Source: an uncultured Chryseobacterium sp. (GTDB lineage: Bacteria; Bacteroidota; Bacteroidia; Flavobacteriales; Weeksellaceae). From it: a stretch of 64,000 nucleotides of DNA. Under the pieces are notes generated by a model. That model was not told the origin of the DNA. It saw nothing but the letters and a program-made list of their open reading frames with translations, and searched no databases. Both the position numbers and the translations under genes were made by a program. The stretch is taken from positions 62,001-126,000 of the forward strand of contig CAJYWD010000031.1 in NCBI GenBank assembly GCA_913778505.1, written 5' to 3'. This document shows positions 8,493-15,978 of the stretch, piece by piece. Each line of letters begins with the position of its first letter. Positions within the stretch are counted from its first letter, which is position 1.

Positions 8493-8623
8493 AGCGCCGT
8501 AGGCACGACATGTTTGTAACAGTAATCAATAAAAAATAAAGCTCCACAGGAGCGGTATGTTTGTAGTAATTTTAATTGCCAAAGTAGAAAAAAAGCGCCG
8601 TAGGCGCGACACGTTTTTGTAAC
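8493..8623. repeat. array of three REP-like elements (GCGCC-GTA-GGCGC type)
   Basis: Three related elements at 8493-8520, 8540-8565 and 8593-8623 share the form AGCnCCnnAGGnGCGnnA followed by TGTTTGTA. The head can form a short hairpin (GCGCC with GGCGC in copy three) and the tail resembles TTTGTAAC. This class of short palindromic element is found between genes in many Bacteroidota genomes. They fill the gap between the arginase-fold gene and the next promoter. Confidence 0.7.
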
Positions 8624-8647
8624 AATAAACCATAAATAAAATCGCCA

Positions 8648-8655
8648 TACCTTCG
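8648..8655 (+). promoter_or_regulatory. -7 box TACCTTCG before the GT2 gene
   Basis: A TAnnTTCG variant of the Bacteroidota -7 box, 11 bases before the ATG at 8667. It predicts a very short leader, with the REP array just upstream. Confidence 0.45.
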
Positions 8656-8666
8656 AACATTTCGTT

Positions 8667-9674
8667 ATGCCTGAAAATCCTGAAATCAAAGTTTCCATTA
8701 TCGTACCCGTTTACAACGTAGAAAGGTATCTGGAAAAATGTCTCACATCATTGGTTCGCCAGACGTTGGATTCCATAGAAATTATCGTGGTTAATGACGG
8801 CAGCTGCGATCATTCTCAACAGATCATTGAAAAATTTCAGCAGGAGTTTCCGGGCAAGATTTTTGGCTGTTTTAAGGAAAATGGTGGCCTCAGCGACGCA
8901 CGCAATTACGGCATTGATAGAGCCAAAGGTGAATTTTTAGGATTTGTGGACAGTGACGATTATGTTTCGGACACAATGTTTGAAGACATGTACAATCTTG
9001 CCAGAAAACATCATGCAGAAATGGTGATCTGCAATCTTCAGAAAGTAGATGAAAACGGGAAGATCACCCAGAAGCTGACGCAGCTTCCCAACTTCCCGGA
9101 AAAGATCATCCTGGAAAAACATCTGTCCGCATTTTCTGATCTTTCTTATTTCGCCTGCAACAAGATTTTCCATAGAAAATTATTCCATAAAAAAAGATTC
9201 CGAAAAGGGATTCACTTCGAGGATATTGAGCTCATCCCGCAGTTATTGCTGCAATGTAAAACTCTGGCATTCACGCCCAATTATCATTACCAATATCTGG
9301 AGCGGCAGGATTCTATCAGTAAAAGCCATACACTCAAAGGTCTTGATATCCTGCATGCTGTAGAAACGGTGAGCGAGGCATTCATCAAAAGTCCTTTTGC
9401 AAAAAACGTAAGCGCACTGAAGGATTTCCAGATTCTGGAAGGCGTGTACACCTTTCTTGCTTACCTCGCATTTGTGAAAGATCCTGCAGATTTCGACCAC
9501 ATGTATAGCGCAATGCATCAGTTTATTAATAAGAATCGGTTAAATTTATTACATATCTTGGGATACAAGCGGTTTGGTAGGAATTATCTATTATCTTTGC
9601 CGTTAAGAAAAAAAATTTATTATTTACTTGTTTTTTTTCGATTCAAAAACACCGTCCGAAAATTAATCAAGTAA
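8667..9674 (+). CDS. family 2 glycosyltransferase
   Basis: A 335-residue cytosolic GT-A fold glycosyltransferase. The N-terminal half has all family landmarks: VSIIVPVYNVERYLEKCL (residues about 9-26), EIIVVNDGSCD (the nucleotide-binding DGS), NGGLSDARNYGIDRAKG, and the DxD-type metal motif FVDSDDYVS near residue 92-100. The C-terminal half is basic and probably packs against the membrane. It transfers a sugar from a nucleotide donor onto a lipid-linked glycan intermediate. It sits directly upstream of the WecA-like initiating enzyme (25-base gap), consistent with repeat-unit assembly. Sugar specificity cannot be read from sequence. Confidence 0.9.
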   Translation: MPENPEIKVSIIVPVYNVERYLEKCLTSLVRQTLDSIEIIVVNDGSCDHSQQIIEKFQQEFPGKIFGCFKENGGLSDARNYGIDRAKGEFLGFVDSDDYVSDTMFEDMYNLARKHHAEMVICNLQKVDENGKITQKLTQLPNFPEKIILEKHLSAFSDLSYFACNKIFHRKLFHKKRFRKGIHFEDIELIPQLLLQCKTLAFTPNYHYQYLERQDSISKSHTLKGLDILHAVETVSEAFIKSPFAKNVSALKDFQILEGVYTFLAYLAFVKDPADFDHMYSAMHQFINKNRLNLLHILGYKRFGRNYLLSLPLRKKIYYLLVFFRFKNTVRKLIK

Positions 9675-9699
9675 GACTGCAAACTCTTAAAAAACGCCG

Positions 9700-10809
9700 A
9701 TGAATAGCAATTTTCAAAATTTTATAGAAAGTCTTGGGGTTTCCTTTTTCTATTTCAAGCTGATTTTGGGCTTTGTATTTTCATTTATGATTACTTACCA
9801 ATCTATTCCAACCATCATCAAAATTTCCAGGCGTAAAAACCTGATGGACGAGCCGGGCGCCAGGAGTTCGCATCTTACAAAAATCCCGAATCTGGGAGGC
9901 ATTGCCATATTTTTTTCGCTTGGTGTCTGTGCACCGATTTTTGCTTACGAGCTTTTTGACCGTTACAAGTTTCTGTTTGCTTCCTTCATTATTCTTTTTT
10001 TTGTAGGTGTGATGGACGATATTATGGTGCTGAGGGCTTATAAAAAATTGCTTGCGCAAATCTTAGTTTCAGCATTGCTGGTAGTGGGTTCCGATGTGAG
10101 GATCCGTAGTCTGTTTGGCGTTTTAGGGGTGTACGAGCTTAATTATTTCGTGAGTGTATTATTCAGTATTTTCACTTTTATAATCTTGATCAATGCATTC
10201 AACCTTATAGATGGGATAGACGGACTCGCAGGCAGTTATACGATTATTACCAGTCTTTTGTTTGGGATCAGTTTTTACCGTCTGGGTGAGCATAATGATC
10301 CGCTGGCTATTCTTTGTGCCATTCTTATTGCAGCATCTATTGCATTCCTGATTTACAATCTTTCCAGCAAGCGGTCTACTAAAATATTTATGGGAGACAC
10401 AGGATCTATGATATTAGGTTTTCTGCTGGCCTTCACCGGAATTTCGTTTATAGAGATTTTCATTGCCAAGCATGACGAAGTGTTTTATCATCTCAAAAGT
10501 GCGCCGGTCATAGCGGTCGCAATTCTCATTCTTCCTATCATCGATACGCTTACAGTTATTATTACGAGGATTTATCACAAAAAATCAGTGTTGTCTCCGG
10601 ATAAAAATCACATCCATCATAAATTGCTCAATCTTGGCCTCACCCATAAGAGGTCGACGGCTTATATTATAGCGTATTATCTCGTAGTAATTGCAGCAGC
10701 TTACATGCTGAGGCATCAGGATGTTAATTATCTGCTGATCATCATTATGGTGTTAGGCTTTTTAGGAGCCTATCTCCCTATTTTTCTTCTTAAATTCAAG
10801 AAGGACTAA
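9700..10809 (+). CDS. undecaprenyl-phosphate sugar-1-phosphate transferase, WecA/MraY family
   Basis: A 369-residue polytopic membrane enzyme of the MraY/WecA/TagO family, which transfers a HexNAc-1-phosphate (commonly GlcNAc-1-P) from UDP-sugar to undecaprenyl phosphate. This is the first membrane step of surface glycan assembly. Motifs in order: DEPGARSSHLTKIPNLGG after the second segment, the DD pair at residues 106-107 (GVMDDI), NAFNLIDGIDGLAG from residue 165, FMGDTGSMILGFLLAF, and HIHH at 304-307. HIHH is the WecA-type version of the signature. Length is normal. It is followed by the export genes, with a new -7 box in between. It could serve a capsule or O-antigen-like polymer, which sequence alone does not separate. 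Confidence 0.9.
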   Translation: MNSNFQNFIESLGVSFFYFKLILGFVFSFMITYQSIPTIIKISRRKNLMDEPGARSSHLTKIPNLGGIAIFFSLGVCAPIFAYELFDRYKFLFASFIILFFVGVMDDIMVLRAYKKLLAQILVSALLVVGSDVRIRSLFGVLGVYELNYFVSVLFSIFTFIILINAFNLIDGIDGLAGSYTIITSLLFGISFYRLGEHNDPLAILCAILIAASIAFLIYNLSSKRSTKIFMGDTGSMILGFLLAFTGISFIEIFIAKHDEVFYHLKSAPVIAVAILILPIIDTLTVIITRIYHKKSVLSPDKNHIHHKLLNLGLTHKRSTAYIIAYYLVVIAAAYMLRHQDVNYLLIIIMVLGFLGAYLPIFLLKFKKD

Positions 10810-10817
10810 ATTTATCT

Positions 10818-10825
10818 TACTTTTG
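10818..10825 (+). promoter_or_regulatory. -7 box TACTTTTG before the Wza/Wzc pair
   Basis: TAnnTTTG match with 13 bases to the ATG at 10839, which predicts a leader of under ten bases. The expected -33 position is weak (TTCA at 10795-10798). Confidence 0.5.
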
Positions 10826-10838
10826 CAAAAAACATTGA

Positions 10839-11711
10839 ATGAAAAACTATTATCACTTAAGCTTTTCTGTTTTTATTTTTCTACTATTATCTTCCTGTGT
10901 CACGAAGAAGGATTTGCGGTACCTGCAACCCAGCGAGAGTCTAACTATCAATGATGAAGGGCTGGTGCCGTACGATGTACCTGCATACCGTGTTACTAAA
11001 GGTGATATTCTGAAACTTAATGTTGTTACCACACCCACCGGCGATGCTGCGCAGTTTTACTCCGCACTCAATGCGACTCCTGCTAATGCGAATGGAGCAG
11101 TCAACAATGCCAGTACTGCACCTGTATCTCAGGTAGGAGGTGCGAATAACGCCACTGGCGGAAGCGCCACTTATTATCTCAATGGTCTTAAAGTGGATTC
11201 CAATGGTGATGTCAATATATTCGGGATCGGCTATGTTAAAGCAGAAGGCCGTACACTGGAAGATATGACCAAGGAAATCCAGGAGCGCGTCAATGAAAAC
11301 TTCCTGCAGGGAAAATCTGAGGTAAGGCTCAATCTGGATGGGATTCGGTATTTTATGCTTGGTGATATGGAGACTATCAACGTGACTGGGGAAAAAGTGG
11401 CTTACATGACGCAGCTCAATATTATGCAGGCCATCGCACTTGCCGGTGGACTTAACCGGACAGTGGACCGCAAAAGTGTCACCATCCATAGAAAGTATCC
11501 GGAAGGAATTAAAACTGCAAAATTGGATCTTACAAGGGAAGATGCGATGAACTCGCCCTACTACTGGATTCAGAACGGTGATATCATCTATTTTAATACC
11601 AATGGCAAAAGTATCAACGGATTCGGCAAGGAGCCTATACAGACGGTTACTACCGGCGTTACATTACTCACTAGCTTATTGTCCATTTACCTAATTCTTA
11701 CCAGACTATAA
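10839..11711 (+). CDS. polysaccharide export lipoprotein, Wza-like
   Basis: A 290-residue outer-membrane lipoprotein of the polysaccharide biosynthesis/export family. The signal peptide ends in a lipobox LLSSC (Cys about residue 20). The export domain follows: VPAYRVTKGDILKLNV, then a low-complexity Ala/Asn-rich insertion (about 72-112), then YYLNGLKVDSNGDVNIFGIG. An SLBB-type region follows (MTQLNIMQAIALAGGLNRTVD, about 189-209). A hydrophobic C-terminal helix, VTLLTSLLSIYLILTRL, matches the Wza-type membrane-spanning end. It forms the outer-membrane exit channel paired with the Wzc-type kinase, which starts two bases after its stop. The Ala/Asn insertion is unusual, but such loops vary in Bacteroidota members. 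Confidence 0.88.
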   Translation: MKNYYHLSFSVFIFLLLSSCVTKKDLRYLQPSESLTINDEGLVPYDVPAYRVTKGDILKLNVVTTPTGDAAQFYSALNATPANANGAVNNASTAPVSQVGGANNATGGSATYYLNGLKVDSNGDVNIFGIGYVKAEGRTLEDMTKEIQERVNENFLQGKSEVRLNLDGIRYFMLGDMETINVTGEKVAYMTQLNIMQAIALAGGLNRTVDRKSVTIHRKYPEGIKTAKLDLTREDAMNSPYYWIQNGDIIYFNTNGKSINGFGKEPIQTVTTGVTLLTSLLSIYLILTRL

Positions 11712-11713
11712 CC

Positions 11714-14221
11714 ATGATTCCGGATAAAAAAGGCAATAATACAGAGGCAGCATCACAGGCTCAGGCTCCTGAAAAGGTAGGAAGCTTCAGTCTCTTCGAT
11801 CCTGTGCATTTTCTCCAGCGCGTCCTGCGGAACTGGTATTGGTTCGTGCTTCTGGGATTCATCGGATACTGCATCTCATTTGTTTACAGCAAATATTACG
11901 CGCAGCGTGTCTACGCTTCCAGTCTTTCGCTGAGTATCTCCAATAATACGGCAAGCTATTTTACGCCCAATCAATCCATCAACTTCATCTGGGGACAAAA
12001 CGGGAATCAGGATGGTATTTATCTCAAAAAAATTCTACTGTCCCGCAGTCATAACGAATATCTCGTCAAAAAACTGGATCTCACCGTTAATTATACCACC
12101 AAAGGTCTGATCAAAACGACTTACCTGGATAAGGAAGACAGCCCTGTTTTTGTAGAAGTCGACCGAAATCATCTTCAGCAGGTGAATTATAACTTTAGCA
12201 TCATTCCTAAGAAAAATAATCTGTACGAAATCGTACTGCCGGAGGAAGGCCAGAGCAATTATCTTTATAATTACAATACGGAAGGTTATGAAGTTGTGCC
12301 TGCCTATACCAGAAAAGCCAACACTAACCTGCGCATCGGCGAATGGTACGAATCACCAAATCTGAAGTTCAGGCTGGTCAAAAATCCTACACCCAATACC
12401 AACGTAGAATTGCACAACATCATTGTCAGTCTGATTCCGGTTAATCAGGCTGTCAATAGTATCATCAGTAGCCTCACGGTAGATTTTGATAAGGAGTTGC
12501 CATCCATCATGATCATTACCAAGTCTGGCTACAACCTTAACAATACCATTAATTTTCTGAATAATTCTGTGGAAGTGCTTAAAAAGAAGCGTCTTGAAGA
12601 TCAGAATACCGTAGATCAGAATACTGTGGAGTATCTCAATGAGAATCTTACCAAAATCCGTAAGAAGCTGGATTCCAGTGCTACCGTCGTCAATAATCTC
12701 AAGATCAATAACAGACTGTTTGACATGGAGAATATTGACGCTACCACCATTCAGAAACTTAACGATCTGGAGGCGCAGCGTGCGGATATCTCGATGAAGA
12801 TCAAGTCGCTGAGTGATATCAGGAATTCTGTGGATGCTAACAATATTGAGAATATGATCAGTCTCAATCTGGCTGGCGTAGAGGACGGATCATTTCAGGC
12901 TTCAGTTTCGGAACTCAAGGCTTTGTATGCGAAAAGAAGGGAAATGGCTTTGATCTATACACCTTCATCCGAACCAATGCGGGAGATCAATCGCCTCATC
13001 AATCAGGCGCGTGGCGTTTCCCAGTCCGGACTCCGAAAGTATTTTCAGGGTTATTATGATAAGTTGTCCGATCTTAATGCTCAAATAGGGGTGATTGATA
13101 AGGATCTCATGACGCTTCCGGAAAAACAGAGGATGTTCCTGGATGCGCAGCGCGGCTATGATATCATAGAAAGTACGTATAACACTTTGCTTGCAGAACA
13201 GGCCAAGTCGCAGATGCGCGTGGCCACCAATAAAAGTAGCCTCACGATCATAGATCCTGCCAAAAATCTGGGGCAGGGACCCATTGCACCGAATGTCAAC
13301 GCGACCAAGATTCAGATAATCGGTGGATTGCTGCTTTTACCTTTGATTTTCCTCGCCATTGGAGAAATTCTGGATAACAAGGTCCGTAACATCAAAGAAT
13401 TACTTACCGTCACACGGATTCCGCTGCTCGGAGTGCTGGGGCATAACAGTTACGAGAATAACCTGACCGTACTTGAAGAACCAAAATCTTCCATTGCGGA
13501 AGCGTTCCGTGCCATACGTGCTAACCTGAGGTTTCTGTTTGATGAAGAGCAGAAGAGCAAAGTGATCCTTGTGACCTCATCCATCAGCGGCGAGGGCAAG
13601 ACCTACGCGTCCATCAATGTAGCGTCTGTATTGGGCCTCAGCGGAAAGAAAACCGTTTTGCTGGGCATGGACCTCAGAAAACCCAAGATATTTGGCGATT
13701 TTAAGATCAATAACAAGAACGGAATTTCCAATTATCTCACCGGCCAGGTAACTATTGACGAGATTATCAATCATACCAGCATTCCAGGGCTGGATGTCAT
13801 CACCTCAGGACCCATTCCGCCTAATCCGTCCGAATTGCTGATGAGTGACAACAATATGAAATTCATCGATCAGCTTAAGGAACTTTATGAATATGTCATT
13901 ATTGATTCGCCGCCTGTAGGTCTGGTTGCAGATTCCTTCGAACTGATGAGCAAGGCCGATACCACCATCTACGTTGTGCGCCACGAATATACCGAGAAGC
14001 ATATGCTGAAAATGATCACCGAAAAATATTATAACAAAGAGGTCACGAATCTGGGTATCATCTACAACGACTACGTGGCCAGACAGGGTTATGGCTACGG
14101 CTATGGTTATGGCTACGGTTATGGCTATGGTTACGGATACTTTGAGGAGGACAAAAACTATGAGGAACCACTTGTCATTAAAGTCAGAAACCGATTGAAA
14201 AAGTTTTTTAACAGAAAGTAA
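11714..14221 (+). CDS. Wzc-type exopolysaccharide tyrosine autokinase
   Basis: An 835-residue inner-membrane polysaccharide co-polymerase fused to a BY-kinase. The N-terminal Wzz domain has a membrane segment (YWFVLLGFIGYCISFVYS, about residues 42-60). A long periplasmic coiled-coil region and a second membrane segment (about 537-555, IIGGLLLLPLIFLAIGEIL) follow. The cytosolic kinase has Walker A SISGEGKTYASIN (GEGKT near 625-629), Walker A' LLGMDLRKPKIFGD and Walker B YVIIDSPPVGLV. The C-terminus has a tyrosine cluster made of repeated GY dipeptides (about 791-811), the usual site of autophosphorylation. It controls polymer length and export with the upstream Wza homologue; the two-base gap implies coupled translation. 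An intrinsic terminator follows. Confidence 0.93.
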   Translation: MIPDKKGNNTEAASQAQAPEKVGSFSLFDPVHFLQRVLRNWYWFVLLGFIGYCISFVYSKYYAQRVYASSLSLSISNNTASYFTPNQSINFIWGQNGNQDGIYLKKILLSRSHNEYLVKKLDLTVNYTTKGLIKTTYLDKEDSPVFVEVDRNHLQQVNYNFSIIPKKNNLYEIVLPEEGQSNYLYNYNTEGYEVVPAYTRKANTNLRIGEWYESPNLKFRLVKNPTPNTNVELHNIIVSLIPVNQAVNSIISSLTVDFDKELPSIMIITKSGYNLNNTINFLNNSVEVLKKKRLEDQNTVDQNTVEYLNENLTKIRKKLDSSATVVNNLKINNRLFDMENIDATTIQKLNDLEAQRADISMKIKSLSDIRNSVDANNIENMISLNLAGVEDGSFQASVSELKALYAKRREMALIYTPSSEPMREINRLINQARGVSQSGLRKYFQGYYDKLSDLNAQIGVIDKDLMTLPEKQRMFLDAQRGYDIIESTYNTLLAEQAKSQMRVATNKSSLTIIDPAKNLGQGPIAPNVNATKIQIIGGLLLLPLIFLAIGEILDNKVRNIKELLTVTRIPLLGVLGHNSYENNLTVLEEPKSSIAEAFRAIRANLRFLFDEEQKSKVILVTSSISGEGKTYASINVASVLGLSGKKTVLLGMDLRKPKIFGDFKINNKNGISNYLTGQVTIDEIINHTSIPGLDVITSGPIPPNPSELLMSDNNMKFIDQLKELYEYVIIDSPPVGLVADSFELMSKADTTIYVVRHEYTEKHMLKMITEKYYNKEVTNLGIIYNDYVARQGYGYGYGYGYGYGYGYGYFEEDKNYEEPLVIKVRNRLKKFFNRK

Positions 14222-14222
14222 G

Positions 14223-14248
14223 AGCCTGCATCAAGGCTTTTATTTTTT
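14223..14248 (+). terminator. intrinsic terminator after the Wzc gene
   Basis: AGCCT (14223-14227) pairs with AGGCT (14234-14238) over a six-base loop, followed by a T-rich run. It ends the polysaccharide export unit, one base after the stop codon. Confidence 0.6.
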
Positions 14249-14350
14249 TATGAGAGACTATTTTCAGGATTCGTCCGTTTTATAACAATATTATGGTATT
14301 TTGACCTTATTTAACTAAACTTTAAGAAGTTCCTTAAACTAAAAATGTTT

Positions 14351-14358
14351 TATATTTG
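14351..14358 (+). promoter_or_regulatory. -7 box TATATTTG before porG
   Basis: Consensus TAnnTTTG box. A longer upstream ATG (14345) would put the box inside the coding region, so it decides the start in favour of 14399, giving a leader of roughly 35 bases. Confidence 0.6.
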
Positions 14359-14398
14359 CACCAAATTTTTGACGAAAACTCGTCCCAGTATATTGAAA

Positions 14399-15196
14399 AT
14401 GAAGAAAGAGACCGCCTGTTTTTTAATCCTGATGTTTTGCTGCTTTGGTGCAGTCAAGGCACAGCGGCATGAGATAGGTGTGCAGCTCGGCACCAGCAAT
14501 CTGGTGGGCGATATCGGAAAAACAGCCTATGTTCTGCAGAGACCTGTGGGCAGTATTTCGGATATGGGTTTGCCATTTTACGGCGGGTTGATGTACAGGA
14601 TGAATTTTAATCCGTATCAGACCGTGAGGCTCAATCTTGGTTATAGCAACATCCAATTTGACGACCGCTACGCCAAAGAAGATTACCGAAGACAGCGGAA
14701 ACTGTGGGGAACTAATTCAGTTTTTTCCGCAGATCTGTTATTCGAGTACAATTTTTTTCCGGTGAATGAGGAGCAGAAGAGTCTCTTAAGTCCTTACATT
14801 TTTGCCGGTGCATCTGGATTGTATATGAATGCGGCAAAGCCGGAACTCGTTATCAACTCTGAGACTGATGTGAAGGTGAGTTACAGGCAGGATCATGCCT
14901 TCACAATGGCGTTGCCCTTTGGTGTAGGTCTTAAATATAAATTCAACTATAATTGGGCATTGTCCGGTGAGTTTACATTCAGGCCGACATTCTCGGATCA
15001 GGTAGATTACAGCATGGTGAAGGATGGTGATGTCACCGTAGTCAGAACCGCGTTGGATGATGACGGGACACGCGCTGTGGTGCAGCGTTTCATCAATCAG
15101 CGGACGACAGGCAACCCAAATTCCAAAGACTGGATCAATTCGGCAACGTTGATATTGTCCTATTCCTTCGGCAGACCGCCTTGTTATTGTAAATAG
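14399..15196 (+). CDS. porG: T9SS outer-membrane component PorG (DUF6089 family)
   Basis: A 265-residue outer-membrane beta-barrel protein. The chosen ATG at 14399 gives a clean signal peptide (MKKETACFLILMFCCFGAVKA, cleavage before Q-R-H). The mature part begins EIGVQLGTSNLVGDIGKT, the typical start of DUF6089 proteins, and ends SATLILSYSFGRPPCYCK with a final beta-strand. In Porphyromonas gingivalis the DUF6089 protein PorG is a T9SS component associated with the PorK/PorN ring and lies next to undecaprenyl diphosphate synthase and BamA genes. The order here is the same: the next gene, uppS, starts 4 bases after the stop. The name rests on family plus synteny. T9SS cargo is present in the window (62991 gene). 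Confidence 0.82.
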   Translation: MKKETACFLILMFCCFGAVKAQRHEIGVQLGTSNLVGDIGKTAYVLQRPVGSISDMGLPFYGGLMYRMNFNPYQTVRLNLGYSNIQFDDRYAKEDYRRQRKLWGTNSVFSADLLFEYNFFPVNEEQKSLLSPYIFAGASGLYMNAAKPELVINSETDVKVSYRQDHAFTMALPFGVGLKYKFNYNWALSGEFTFRPTFSDQVDYSMVKDGDVTVVRTALDDDGTRAVVQRFINQRTTGNPNSKDWINSATLILSYSFGRPPCYCK

Positions 15197-15200
15197 AAAA

Positions 15201-15947
15201 ATGCAGGATTTAAAAAAGCTTATAGATAAAGACAAATTGCCGAAGCACGTGGCAGTCATTATGGACGGAAACGGGCGATGGGCAAAGTCTAGAGGAGAGG
15301 AGAGGACCTATGGGCACAAGAATGCCATTAATGCAGTGCGCAATGTCATTAACGCCTGTAACGAAATCCATATTCCGTATCTTACCTTATATACTTTTTC
15401 ATCAGAGAACTGGAACCGTCCTAAAGATGAGGTCGATACGCTGATGGCACTCCTGTCCGAAACACTGCTGCTGGAAGCAGAAGAGATCTTCACCAAAGGT
15501 CTGAGGATGCATGTGATCGGTGATGTATCCCAATTGCCGGATCTGGTAAGAGATCAGTTGCTGAATGTGATAGAGCTTACCAAAAACAACAGGAACGGTA
15601 ATCTGATTCTGGCACTCAATTACGGATCTCAGAAAGAGATTCTTAAAGCGGTAAAAGCAATTAGCAGCGCTGTAAAAGACAATGAAATTAGCATTGATGA
15701 TATTGACGAGGCCATGTTCAAAAATCATCTGTATACTAAGGATTTTCCGGATGTGGATCTGATGATCCGCACCAGCGGCGAAGTACGTATCAGTAATTTT
15801 CTGCTCTGGCAGATTGCCTATGCAGAACTTCAGTTTCTGGATGTGCTCTGGCCGGATTTTACCAAGGATACATTTTTCCAGTGCATCATCGATTATCAGA
15901 ATAAAGAAAGACGCTACGGCATGACCAGCGAACAGCTTATTCCATAA
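15201..15947 (+). CDS. uppS: isoprenyl transferase (undecaprenyl diphosphate synthase)
   Basis: A 248-residue cis-prenyltransferase that condenses isopentenyl diphosphate with farnesyl diphosphate to build the C55 lipid carrier used by peptidoglycan and the polysaccharide locus upstream. Motifs: HVAVIMDGNGRWAKSRG with the catalytic Asp at residue 22, YTFSSENWNRPKDEV (about 65-79), and DLMIRTSGEVRISNFLLWQ with YAELQF near 190-215. Length and all hallmark residues are normal. The gene sits between porG and bamA with short gaps (4 and 31 bases), the order known from other Bacteroidota. Soluble or peripheral at the cytoplasmic face. Confidence 0.97.
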   Translation: MQDLKKLIDKDKLPKHVAVIMDGNGRWAKSRGEERTYGHKNAINAVRNVINACNEIHIPYLTLYTFSSENWNRPKDEVDTLMALLSETLLLEAEEIFTKGLRMHVIGDVSQLPDLVRDQLLNVIELTKNNRNGNLILALNYGSQKEILKAVKAISSAVKDNEISIDDIDEAMFKNHLYTKDFPDVDLMIRTSGEVRISNFLLWQIAYAELQFLDVLWPDFTKDTFFQCIIDYQNKERRYGMTSEQLIP

Positions 15948-15978
15948 ATATATTTTAGAAAAGAGAACTTCAATAAGA

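Noticed and set aside
14345-14398. Longer N-terminus of PorG
   Set aside because: It would contain the -7 box and lacks signal-peptide character; the start at 14399 gives a clean one.
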